A stretch of DNA of 32,871 nucleotides, from the NCBI GenBank assembly GCA_900314445.1, contig OMVA01000032.1, positions 1-32,871 on the forward strand, written 5' to 3'. The translations under genes and the position numbers were made by a program. Below are positions 16,761-23,974 of this stretch, piece by piece. This DNA comes from an uncultured Lachnospiraceae bacterium (lineage in GTDB: Bacteria; Bacillota; Clostridia; Lachnospirales; Lachnospiraceae). Position 1 is the stretch's first letter. Every line of letters starts with the position of its first letter. The notes beneath the pieces were generated by a model. That model saw only the letters and a list, made by a program, of their open reading frames with translations. It was not told the origin of the DNA and did not search any database.

Positions 16761-17993
16761 TTACTCGCCCTGCACACGAATTAACTTATTCAGCAGGACT
16801 TCGTCCTTCATACTGTATACATTATCGATTACCCAGATGTGCATTTCCTTGGCACGCTGCTTGAAGAAGGAAGTGCCGCTGGCAGAATTGTCAGCAGGAA
16901 GTGCCATAATCAGAGCCTTCTTTGCGTAGTTGCCACCGAAACGGTGGGTTACTGTCTGCAACTCGTGGAGAGCCAGAGAACCGGCCCTGCCGCTCTTGCA
17001 GGAAATGAAGGTAGGAATGACGGAACGCATAAGGATAACGTCAATCTCATTTACCGTATCGTAGGTTGTATCCATATAGCGCTTGTAATCGCTGGCGAAC
17101 TGTTTTTTCTGCTCCTGGGTTTTATTGCCGTTCCAGTCAATGACAGCGCTGATAATCTCGTCATTGAAGATGTCAGGTCTTCGGGATGCCACTTCATAAA
17201 CGTGGAGTTCCAGAATGTTGCCGGTTTTAGTAATGATATTTTTAATTTCCCGATTTTTGAACTGGAAGCGTATGCGCTTTGGCTGATCAGAAAAGTACTT
17301 CAACTTGCCCATATGCTGCAGATCATAGAAGACAGAAATGGCTTCTCGCAGCTGATTCTTAGGAATGGTATAGGTTCCTTTTTCATCGCAGGGATAATTC
17401 TTAATGGCGTCCTCAATAATGGCGCCATAGCGATTCCACTTGTGGCGGAGTTTACGGGCGATTTCCCAGATATCCCGAATGTCGGCCTTAAATTCGTCAG
17501 TGAATTTCCAAGAGGAATAGTTGCCAGTCTGGTTGGTAAGAAGACCACCATGCAAAATGATATTTTCCCGGACGGTCATATTGATATTGTCCTGACGAGT
17601 GGTGATATTGCCGTCGGGGCCAATGGTGATTTCAGTGGATGTGAAGGGATCAATACGCAGGCACTTCAATTTTTTCTGTGCGCTGATGTAACCAAAGGCA
17701 ATGAGAATCATTTCGTTGCCACCAGTAAGCTCATAATAAGCGTCTGGGTATTCGTCAGAAATCTCCTGCAGAGTTGCGATACATTCGTCTAAATCATCGC
17801 GAGGGACTTCAATAAACTCCAGGATAGTTTCAGGGGAACGGATGGCAGCGAAAGCCTGGAGAGATTCCATCTTACGTGTCAGCATAGTGGCCTTCATACC
17901 AAGATAAATCACACGATCGGGTTTATATTGAAGAAGACACATGACATTTTCCAATGCTTCGTCCGAGAAAAATTCTACAAATGTACCAGCCAT
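16761..17993 (-). CDS. CARF-domain PD-(D/E)XK nuclease, Card1/Can2 (DUF1887) type
   Basis: A 410-residue protein with the architecture of CRISPR ancillary nucleases activated by cyclic oligoadenylate. The N-terminal CARF domain (about 1-145) opens with a Rossmann-like strand and carries YYELTGGNEMILIAFGY near residue 88, the counterpart of the TGGTK ligand motif. A winged-helix-like middle region follows (about 150-265). The C-terminal nuclease has NEIDVIL (D318), then FISCKSG (K333), then a helix LALHELQTVTHRFGG, the classical PD-(D/E)XK order. The residue two before the lysine is Ser rather than Glu/Asp. The start at 17993 follows GGGGAGG; a longer reading to 18035 lacks one. No cas gene or CRISPR array lies in the window. 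Known members cut ssRNA and DNA non-specifically when cA4 binds. Confidence 0.85.
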   Translation of the reverse strand: MAGTFVEFFSDEALENVMCLLQYKPDRVIYLGMKATMLTRKMESLQAFAAIRSPETILEFIEVPRDDLDECIATLQEISDEYPDAYYELTGGNEMILIAFGYISAQKKLKCLRIDPFTSTEITIGPDGNITTRQDNINMTVRENIILHGGLLTNQTGNYSSWKFTDEFKADIRDIWEIARKLRHKWNRYGAIIEDAIKNYPCDEKGTYTIPKNQLREAISVFYDLQHMGKLKYFSDQPKRIRFQFKNREIKNIITKTGNILELHVYEVASRRPDIFNDEIISAVIDWNGNKTQEQKKQFASDYKRYMDTTYDTVNEIDVILMRSVIPTFISCKSGRAGSLALHELQTVTHRFGGNYAKKALIMALPADNSASGTSFFKQRAKEMHIWVIDNVYSMKDEVLLNKLIRVQGE

Positions 17994-18037
17994 ATTAAGA
18001 CCTCCCCTCATAAATATATCTACAGTATACAACAAAA

Positions 18038-18066
18038 TTGCAAAGAATAGAGGGGTTTGCTATAAT
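18038..18066 (+). promoter_or_regulatory. Predicted promoter of the LytR_C membrane protein gene
   Basis: TTGCAA (18038-18043) and TATAAT (18061-18066) are separated by exactly 17 bp, with an upstream TGC extending the -10. It sits in the divergent region between the CARF nuclease and the LytR_C gene. Confidence 0.7.
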
Positions 18067-18146
18067 CATTTTTTGATAAAAGCCGTGAAAAATAAGGCTT
18101 TAGACGATGAAAAACGTGATCAGGAATCAGGTAAAAGGGAAAATAA

Positions 18147-19187
18147 ATGGCAGATCAGAATAAAACAAATATGGCGAAGCTCCTTTCCGAAAAAAAGGCT
18201 GAAGTAGAAAAGGAAGCAAAAGAAGCAGAAAAGAAAACTGCTCCAAAGTCAGAAGCAAAAATGGAAGAGAAAGCTGCAGCGAAAGTCACAGAAAAAAATG
18301 AAGAGAAGGCTGTAGCGAAAGCGACAGATAAAATTGAAGAGAAAGCCACAGATAAAATTGAAGAAAAAGCTGCAGGGAAGGAAGTAAAGAAAGCTACAGC
18401 AAAGCAGGATGTAAAGCCTGTAAAGAAGGAAACTAAGGATACAAAGAAAACTGCTGCTAAGAAGGATACAAAGCCTGTAAAGAAGGAAACTAAGGATACA
18501 AAGAAGACTGCAGCAAAGCAGGATGTAAAGCCTGTAAAGAAGGAAACTAAGGATACAAAGAAAGCTGCTGCTAAGAAGGATACAAAGAAGGAAACTAAGA
18601 AGCCAGCTACATCCTATCTCTTCTTTGGTGCTTTCTTAAAGGCGGTAGTCATTCTTTTGATTTTCGTAATCCTGGGAATGGGCGCATACCTTACCAAGAA
18701 TCTAATTCAAATTTATAAAAATGGTGTCACAACAGAAATCGATGAATCCGTATTCAGTAATGATAATCAGGTGGATGACCTGCTGATGGCTACACCAGAT
18801 GAAGCAGATACAGAGGAAACTGTGGAAGAAGCAAGTTCAGATGAGGCAGAGGAAGATCAGGGTATCACAACACCGGTTGTGGTATTGAATGGTACGAATA
18901 CTCCTGGTATTGCAGGATACTATCAGCAGAAGATTCAGGATTTGGGTTATTCAAATGTGACTGCTGCAAATTATCAGCCAGTGGATGGTGCCACAAGTGC
19001 CAATACAAAAATCTATGTTTCGGCTGAGGGAATGGGTGAAGATATGAAAGTCCTTTTCGCGGATCCTACATATATAACAGGAAAGATTGATTCTTCAACA
19101 GCCATTGATAATGATGGAAATCCTCTGGATCTTAGCAAGACGGATATCATTATTGTAGTGGGTGAAAGTGATCAGGCAATGCAGTAA
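18147..19187 (+). CDS. Membrane protein with histone-H1-like cytoplasmic tail and extracellular LytR_C domain
   Basis: A 346-residue protein. Residues about 1-150 are almost entirely K, A, E, T and D, with three 19-residue repeats (nt 18399-18569) built on KPVKKETKDTKK; such lysine/alanine tails resemble bacterial histone-H1-like proteins. One membrane helix follows (about 155-180, LKAVVILLIFVILGMGAYL), then an acidic linker and, from about 245, a LytR_C-type domain (VVVLNGTNTPGIAGYYQQKI). LytR_C domains occur outside the membrane, often on wall-teichoic-acid ligases, but here no LCP catalytic domain is present. The tail is therefore predicted to lie in the cytoplasm, where it could touch DNA or acidic partners. 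AAAGGGA precedes the ATG. Function is not known. Confidence 0.8.
   Translation: MADQNKTNMAKLLSEKKAEVEKEAKEAEKKTAPKSEAKMEEKAAAKVTEKNEEKAVAKATDKIEEKATDKIEEKAAGKEVKKATAKQDVKPVKKETKDTKKTAAKKDTKPVKKETKDTKKTAAKQDVKPVKKETKDTKKAAAKKDTKKETKKPATSYLFFGAFLKAVVILLIFVILGMGAYLTKNLIQIYKNGVTTEIDESVFSNDNQVDDLLMATPDEADTEETVEEASSDEAEEDQGITTPVVVLNGTNTPGIAGYYQQKIQDLGYSNVTAANYQPVDGATSANTKIYVSAEGMGEDMKVLFADPTYITGKIDSSTAIDNDGNPLDLSKTDIIIVVGESDQAMQ
18399..18569 (+). repeat. Three 57-bp in-frame tandem repeats in the LytR_C gene
   Basis: Units at 18399-18455, 18456-18512 and 18513-18569, with a partial fourth; each encodes 19 residues centred on KPVKKETKDTKK. Nucleotide identity between units is very high, implying recent expansion or homogenisation, so copy number may vary between strains. 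Confidence 0.9.
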
Positions 19188-19210
19188 AGGGTAACAAATA
19201 TGTTAAAAAA

Positions 19211-19244
19211 CGCGCGACGGAAAATACGTCGCGCGCTTTCTTTT
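19211..19244 (+). terminator. Rho-independent terminator after the LytR_C gene
   Basis: GCGCGACG (19212-19219) pairs with CGTCGCGC (19227-19234) around a GAAAATA loop, followed by CTTTCTTTT. Confidence 0.88.
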
Positions 19245-19442
19245 GTCAAGAAACGTTATAGACCGTAAAAGTCGGTCAAAAAATGCAAACGTATTTGTGA
19301 ATAGGCGGGGAAAGTTTCGTACTATATAATGGAATAAAGTTGATATGAAAAGCCAAGAATTTTTACATTTGCGAAAAATAAGCAAATATATGCGCAAAAT
19401 CTGCAAACGGCCATAAAAATGTGCAAATTTCATTTGAAAAAA

Positions 19443-19651
19443 TTGGTAATAAAATTGTAACAAAGTTTGGAAAATTACACAAAAAATGCAATTTACCAAT
19501 GACAAAAAAGAGGTATTTTTGGTAATTATTCATAGTATCGAGGGGGGTATGGTCAAATTAAACAAATTCGATTTCAATTCTTTATGCAACAAATACATAG
19601 TTAAAAACGAGGGGTTGTTATATGATATTCGCAGTTGAAACACAACATTAA
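19443..19651 (+). promoter_or_regulatory. Regulatory leader of the msmK-like gene: TTGGTAA repeats and a possible 9-codon leader peptide
   Basis: The 430-bp stretch between the terminator and the ABC ATPase gene holds no full gene. TTGGTAA occurs at 19443, inverted as TTACCAA at 19493 and again direct at 19519; the last two form an inverted pair with 19 bp between them. Further on, GAGGGG precedes an ATG at 19622 opening a 9-codon ORF (MIFAVETQH, stop at 19651), 27 bp before the msmK start. Operator and leader-peptide roles are inferred. The stretch at 19370-19440 also repeats GCAAA many times. Confidence 0.4.
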
Positions 19652-19678
19652 TTATGCAACTAACAGGAGGGTTAGATA

Positions 19679-20791
19679 ATGGCAGGTTTACAGCTTAAGA
19701 ACATCTACAAGATTTACCCAAACGGCTTCAACGCTGTTAAGGATTTCAATCTTGACATTCAGGATAAGGAATTTGTTATCTTCGTAGGTCCATCTGGTTG
19801 TGGTAAGTCTACAACACTTCGTATGATCGCAGGTCTTGAAGATATTTCTTCAGGTGAGCTTTGGATCGGCGATAAGATGGTAAACGATATCGAACCAAAG
19901 GACAGAGATATTGCGATGGTATTCCAGAACTACGCTCTGTATCCACATATGTCAGTATATGACAACATGGCATTTGGTCTGAAGCTTCGTAAGGTTCCAA
20001 AGGAAAAGATTGATAAGCAGGTTCATGAAGCAGCTAAGATTCTTGAAATCGAGCACCTTCTTGATCGTAAGCCAAAGGCTCTTTCAGGTGGTCAGAGACA
20101 GCGTGTAGCTATGGGACGTGCTATCGTTCGTGAGCCAAAGGTATTCCTTATGGATGAACCTCTGTCAAACCTCGATGCAAAGCTTCGTGTACAGATGCGT
20201 GTAGAAATCTCTAAGCTTCATCAGAGACTTCAGACAACAATCATCTACGTAACACATGACCAGACAGAAGCTATGACACTTGGTACTCGTATCGTAGTTA
20301 TGAAGGATGGTGTTATCCAGCAGGTTGACACACCTCAGAACCTTTACGATCATCCATGCAACCTCTTCGTTGCTGGTTTCATGGGAATGCCTCCTATGAA
20401 CTTCATCGATTGTAAGGTAGTTAAGTCAGGCGCTGACGTTCTCCTTATGTTCGGTTCTCATTCCATCAAGGTTCCAGAAGCAAAGGCTAACAAGCTTATC
20501 GCTGGTGGCTTCATTGATAAGGAAGTTGTACTTGGTATCAGACCAGAAGATATTCATGATGAACAGCTCTTCATTGAGTCTTCCCCTGAGTCAGTTATCG
20601 ACGCTCGTATCAACATTTACGAAATGCTTGGTGCTGAAGTATATCTGTACTTCTCAATCGATCAGTTCGATATCACAGCAAGAGTAAATGCTCGTACAAC
20701 AGCTCGCCCTGGTGACACAGTACAGTTTGCATTCGACCTTTCTAAGATTCATATCTTCGATAAGGAAACAGAAGAAATTATTGCTAACTAG
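19679..20791 (+). CDS. Sugar ABC transporter ATP-binding protein, MsmK/UgpC family
   Basis: A 370-residue ATPase of the carbohydrate-importer (CUT1) type. It has a Walker A GPSGCGKST (37-45), a Q-loop QNYALYPHM, the signature LSGGQRQR (about 134), a Walker B VFLMDEP (about 156), a switch histidine in YVTHDQ, and a C-terminal TOBE/regulatory domain (from about 235) of the MalK type. A strong AGGAGG precedes the ATG. No permease or binding-protein gene is adjacent, which fits the MsmK habit of one shared ATPase energising several importers elsewhere in the genome. The gene is followed by a very strong terminator, and a CdaR-type regulator lies next. Confidence 0.92.
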   Translation: MAGLQLKNIYKIYPNGFNAVKDFNLDIQDKEFVIFVGPSGCGKSTTLRMIAGLEDISSGELWIGDKMVNDIEPKDRDIAMVFQNYALYPHMSVYDNMAFGLKLRKVPKEKIDKQVHEAAKILEIEHLLDRKPKALSGGQRQRVAMGRAIVREPKVFLMDEPLSNLDAKLRVQMRVEISKLHQRLQTTIIYVTHDQTEAMTLGTRIVVMKDGVIQQVDTPQNLYDHPCNLFVAGFMGMPPMNFIDCKVVKSGADVLLMFGSHSIKVPEAKANKLIAGGFIDKEVVLGIRPEDIHDEQLFIESSPESVIDARINIYEMLGAEVYLYFSIDQFDITARVNARTTARPGDTVQFAFDLSKIHIFDKETEEIIAN

Positions 20792-20831
20792 TCCGCTACA
20801 ACTAGGTCTCATCTAAGTTGTGAAAATAAAA

Positions 20832-20868
20832 GGGAAATACAGTGAAAACTGTATTTCCCCTTTTTTTT
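20832..20868 (+). terminator. Rho-independent terminator after the ABC ATPase gene
   Basis: GGGAAATACAG (20832-20842) pairs perfectly with CTGTATTTCCC (20849-20859) around TGAAAA, followed by eight T. Confidence 0.95.
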
Positions 20869-20880
20869 ATGCCTTGATTT

Positions 20881-20928
20881 TGGTATAATCGGTTGGATTG
20901 TAGTAGTGTGCCTAGGTCTATTACTAGG
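20881..20928 (+). promoter_or_regulatory. Extended -10 promoter and CCTAG palindrome upstream of the CdaR-like regulator
   Basis: TGG-TATAAT (TATAAT at 20884-20889) is an extended -10. CCTAGGTCTATTACTAGGGC (20911-20930) contains the inverted pair CCTAG/CTAGG. A similar sequence (CCTAG, three bases, TATTTTAGGG) follows the TATAAT of the solenoid operon at 2811, at a different distance from the -10. Confidence 0.45.
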
Positions 20929-20971
20929 GCGTTTCTAAGGAATTTAACTGCAATACAATCCTACAGAAAAT

Positions 20972-20995
20972 GCGCATTTGGCAAATGAAATGTGC
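20972..20995 (+). repeat. Hairpin with CATTTGC-type motif upstream of the CdaR-like gene
   Basis: GCGCATTT (20972-20979) pairs with AAATGTGC (20988-20995) with one G-T pair; the loop contains GGCAAATG, a degenerate copy of the recurrent motif. It lies about 60 bp upstream of the start codon. Confidence 0.45.
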
Positions 20996-21058
20996 TTAAA
21001 AATAACATTTTCCGTCTGAAAGAAGACTAAGGGGTTATCAGAAGAGGAGAGGGATATT

Positions 21059-22150
21059 ATGATTTCAAACCAGATTTTACAGGAGACCATTGATGGCATT
21101 CATGCCATTACGAAAGTAGATTTCATCGTTATGGACGTAGATGGCCGTGTTCTCGCAAAGACCATGGAAGACAGTCCAGCAAATTATGAAGATGCAGTCG
21201 TTGCTTTTGCTGAATCACCAGCAGAGAGCCAGTCACTGCTTGGTTATCAGTTCTTCAAGGTAAATGATGACAAGCAGATTGAATATGTAATTATGGCTGC
21301 AGGCGATACAGATACAACTTACATGGTTGGTCGTATGGCATCTTTCCAGATTCAAAGCCTGCTGGTTGCTTATAAGGAACGTTCTGATAAGGATAACTTC
21401 ATTAAGAATCTGCTGCTTGATAATCTCCTCCTGGTTGATATTTATAATCGTGCTAAGAAGCTTCACATCGATACAGAAGTTAAGAGATGTGTTTATATTA
21501 TTGAGACAAAGACAGAGAAGGATACAAATGCCCTGGAGACTGTCCGCAACATGTTCTCATCTTCTGCAAATGATTTTGTAACTGCTGTTGACGAAAAGAA
21601 TATTATTCTGGTTAAGGAAGTTAAGAACAGCGAAACATATGTTGAGCTGGAGCAGGCTGCAAATGTGATTGTGGATATGCTGAACACAGAGGCTATGTCA
21701 TCTGTACACGTAGCATACGGTACAATCGTAAATGAAATTAAGGAAGTATCTCGTTCTTACAAAGAAGCTAAGATGGCTCTGGATGTTGGCAAGATCTTCT
21801 ACAGCGACAAGAACATCATCGCTTACAACAATCTGGGCATTGGCCGTCTGATTTATCAGCTTCCAATTCCACTTTGTCGTATGTTCATCAAGGAAATCTT
21901 CGATGGCAAGTCACCTGACGATTTCGATGAAGAAACAATTACAACAATCAACAAGTTCTTCGAGAACAACCTGAATGTATCTGAAACATCACGTCAGCTC
22001 TACATCCACAGAAATACACTGGTTTACCGTCTGGATAAGATCCAGAAGGCAACAAACCTTGACTTAAGAGTATTTGACGATGCCATCACATTTAAGATTG
22101 CACTGATGGTAGTTAAATATATGAAATATATGGAGACACTTGATTTCTAA
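21059..22150 (+). CDS. PucR/CdaR-family transcriptional regulator
   Basis: A 363-residue regulator. The N-terminal region (about 1-110, FIVMDVDGRVLAKT) resembles the CdaR sugar-diacid sensing or PAS-like domain. The middle part (about 130-270) is GGDEF-like, as in CdaR proteins. The last 60 residues form the PucR-type HTH: NVSETSRQLYIHRNTLVYRL, then DKIQKATNLDLR. AGAGGAGAGG precedes the ATG. It follows the sugar ABC ATPase gene, from which it is separated by a terminator and its own promoter, so control of carbohydrate uptake is a reasonable guess. The ligand is unknown. Confidence 0.87.
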   Translation: MISNQILQETIDGIHAITKVDFIVMDVDGRVLAKTMEDSPANYEDAVVAFAESPAESQSLLGYQFFKVNDDKQIEYVIMAAGDTDTTYMVGRMASFQIQSLLVAYKERSDKDNFIKNLLLDNLLLVDIYNRAKKLHIDTEVKRCVYIIETKTEKDTNALETVRNMFSSSANDFVTAVDEKNIILVKEVKNSETYVELEQAANVIVDMLNTEAMSSVHVAYGTIVNEIKEVSRSYKEAKMALDVGKIFYSDKNIIAYNNLGIGRLIYQLPIPLCRMFIKEIFDGKSPDDFDEETITTINKFFENNLNVSETSRQLYIHRNTLVYRLDKIQKATNLDLRVFDDAITFKIALMVVKYMKYMETLDF

Positions 22151-22156
22151 ATTCAT

Positions 22157-22209
22157 GCAAATGAGTTGCCCTGAATTAGGAAAATGGAATGCCTGCGCAG
22201 TCCATTTGC
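22157..22209 (+). repeat. CATTTGC-motif hairpin between the cdaR-like gene and ftsE
   Basis: GCAAATGAGTTGC (22157-22169) faces GCAGTCCATTTGC (22197-22209), the exact 13-mer. The arms pair as GCAAATG/CATTTGC, with an inner TTGC/GCAG pair set and a small internal loop, the same plan as the hairpin before gdpP. It lies about 27 bp upstream of the ftsE ribosome site. Confidence 0.6.
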
Positions 22210-22249
22210 AGGGCGGAATGAAGAATCCATAGTTTGGAAGGAAAAGGAA

Positions 22250-22936
22250 ATGATTACATTAGAGCATGTTACCATGAAATATCCTACAGGCACGGTTGCC
22301 CTGAACGATATTAATGTACACATTGAAAAGGGCGAGTTCGTATTCGTTGTAGGAACCTCTGGTTCTGGTAAAACAACATTTATTGAACTTCTCTTACACG
22401 AACTGACGCCTACAAAGGGAAAGATTAAGGTTGCCGGTTACGATTATTCAAAGATTAAGAGCAGACAGATTCCTCGTCTCCGCAGAAAGCTGGGCGTGGT
22501 ATTCCAGAACTTCCGTCTTCTTAAGGATCGTACCGTTTATGAAAATGTAGCTTTTGCACAGCGTGTTATTGAAACACCTGCAAGATATATTCGCCGTCAG
22601 GTTCCAGCTGTTCTTACAATGGTTGGCCTTGCAGATAAGTATAAGTCTTATCCAAGACAGTTATCTGGTGGTGAGCAGCAGAGAGTTGCTATTGCACGTG
22701 CCATCGTAAATAAGCCAGACATCATCCTTGCCGATGAGCCTACAGGTAACCTGGATCCTAAGAATTCATGGGAAATCATGAATCTTTTGGAAGATATCAA
22801 TGCTCGTGGTACAACCGTTGTTGTTGTAACCCATAACAAGGATATCGTTAATGCAATGAAAAAACGCGTTATCACAATTAAGCATGGCGTAATTGTGAGC
22901 GATCAGCAAAAGGGAGAGTATATCGATGAGGATTAG
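22250..22936 (+). CDS. ftsE: Cell-division ATP-binding protein FtsE
   Basis: A 228-residue ABC ATPase that works with FtsX to activate septal peptidoglycan hydrolases. It shows a Walker [10 protein letters not shown] (about 34-42), the FtsE-typical [19 protein letters not shown], the signature LSGGEQQR (about 138), a Walker [13 protein letters not shown] and the switch histidine VVVTHN. The length is typical. The start at 22250 fits the family N-terminus [12 protein letters not shown] and has GGAAGG upstream; an earlier in-frame ATG at 22184 would include part of the hairpin region. Its end overlaps ftsX by 11 bp, so the two are coupled. Confidence 0.96.
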   Translation: MITLEHVTMKYPTGTVALNDINVHIEKGEFVFVVGTSGSGKTTFIELLLHELTPTKGKIKVAGYDYSKIKSRQIPRLRRKLGVVFQNFRLLKDRTVYENVAFAQRVIETPARYIRRQVPAVLTMVGLADKYKSYPRQLSGGEQQRVAIARAIVNKPDIILADEPTGNLDPKNSWEIMNLLEDINARGTTVVVVTHNKDIVNAMKKRVITIKHGVIVSDQQKGEYIDED

Positions 22937-23834
22937 TTCAGCTGGATATAGTGTGAAGCAGGGCTTTAAGAACATTCGAAGAAATCTTCTCTTTTCTCTT
23001 GCTTCTATTGGTACAATTATTGCTTGTCTTTTCATCTTTGGTCTGTTCTATGCGGTTGTAGTAAACTTCCGTGCAGCAATCCAGAAGATTGAAGGCAGTA
23101 TTTCTATTTCTGTATTCTTTGATGAGGGTCTTAGCGAGTCAGCTATGGAATTGATTGGAGAGCAGATTAAAACCCGTAGTGAAGTAAACACATGTGACTT
23201 TATTTCTGCAGACGATGCATGGAAAGAGTTCTCTGATCAGACTTATGATGATCCAGAGCAGGCTCGTGCAGCCTTCGGCAGTGATAACCCACTGGTAAAC
23301 TCAGCATCTTACAAGATTACTTTGAAGGATGTTAGTAAGCAGGCTGACTTTGTTCAGTTCCTGAATAATATTGAGGGTGTTAGAAAAGTAACAAGTTCAG
23401 AATATACAGCAGATTCCATTTCTGCCATTAACGCATTCGTTGGTTATGCCTCACTGGGTATCATTCTGATTCTTTTCCTGGTATCTATCTTCCTGATCAA
23501 CAATACAATCACCATCGGTATTACCGTTCGTCGTGAAGAAATCAAGATCATGAAGCTGATTGGTGCGACAAATGCATTTGTCCGCAGCCCATTCATCGTA
23601 GAAGGTATCATCATTGGACTGATTGGTTCTATTATTCCAATTGTCCTTCTTTATTACTTATATGGCATTGTTATCAACTACATTGCTGGACGTTTCTCAA
23701 TTCTTAGTTCACTCTTTAGCTTCCAGCCTGCAAATGAACTGTTCTCAGTTCTTGCACCTGTGACAATTGCCATCGGTCTTTCAATCGGTTTCTTCGGATC
23801 AATGATTACAACAAGAAAGCATCTGAAAGTTTAA
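22926..23834 (+). CDS. ftsX: Cell-division ABC permease FtsX
   Basis: A 302-residue membrane protein with the FtsX layout: a short cytoplasmic N-terminus, a first membrane helix (about 20-45), an extracellular domain (about 46-165) that would bind the hydrolase partner, then three more helices (about 170-198, 218-245 and 270-295) surrounding the conserved cytoplasmic segment RREEIKIMKLIGATNAFVR. It overlaps ftsE, and the gene after it encodes a coiled-coil M23 peptidase, the type of enzyme FtsEX controls. The stop is followed by a terminator hairpin. Confidence 0.96.
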   Translation: MRISSAGYSVKQGFKNIRRNLLFSLASIGTIIACLFIFGLFYAVVVNFRAAIQKIEGSISISVFFDEGLSESAMELIGEQIKTRSEVNTCDFISADDAWKEFSDQTYDDPEQARAAFGSDNPLVNSASYKITLKDVSKQADFVQFLNNIEGVRKVTSSEYTADSISAINAFVGYASLGIILILFLVSIFLINNTITIGITVRREEIKIMKLIGATNAFVRSPFIVEGIIIGLIGSIIPIVLLYYLYGIVINYIAGRFSILSSLFSFQPANELFSVLAPVTIAIGLSIGFFGSMITTRKHLKV

Positions 23835-23852
23835 TCAGTAAACAAAACATTC

Positions 23853-23898
23853 CCGCAGTTCATTTGCCTGAAGAGGCTTGGTCTGCGGGTTGTTGTCT
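23853..23898 (+). terminator. Terminator-like hairpin after ftsX carrying the CATTTGC motif
   Basis: CCCGCAG (23853-23859) pairs with CTGCGGG (23883-23889), and a T-rich stretch (TTGTTGTCTT) follows. The exact 13-mer GCAGTTCATTTGC (23856-23868) forms part of the stem and loop. An inner GCC/GGC pair may stack. Confidence 0.65.
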
Positions 23899-23974
23899 TA
23901 TTTAGTATTCTCAGGAGTAAATTAGCCTTATTGCACAAGGGCATATAAACATTGCTAATTTGAAGGGTAAGGGT

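Noticed and set aside
16839..17792. 317-codon open frame on the plus strand
   Set aside because: It is fully antisense to the CARF nuclease, whose domains are clear; the frame is a by-product of codon usage.
18399..18569. CRISPR-like or other non-coding repeat
   Set aside because: The 57-bp units keep the reading frame and encode the lysine-rich tail of a membrane protein.
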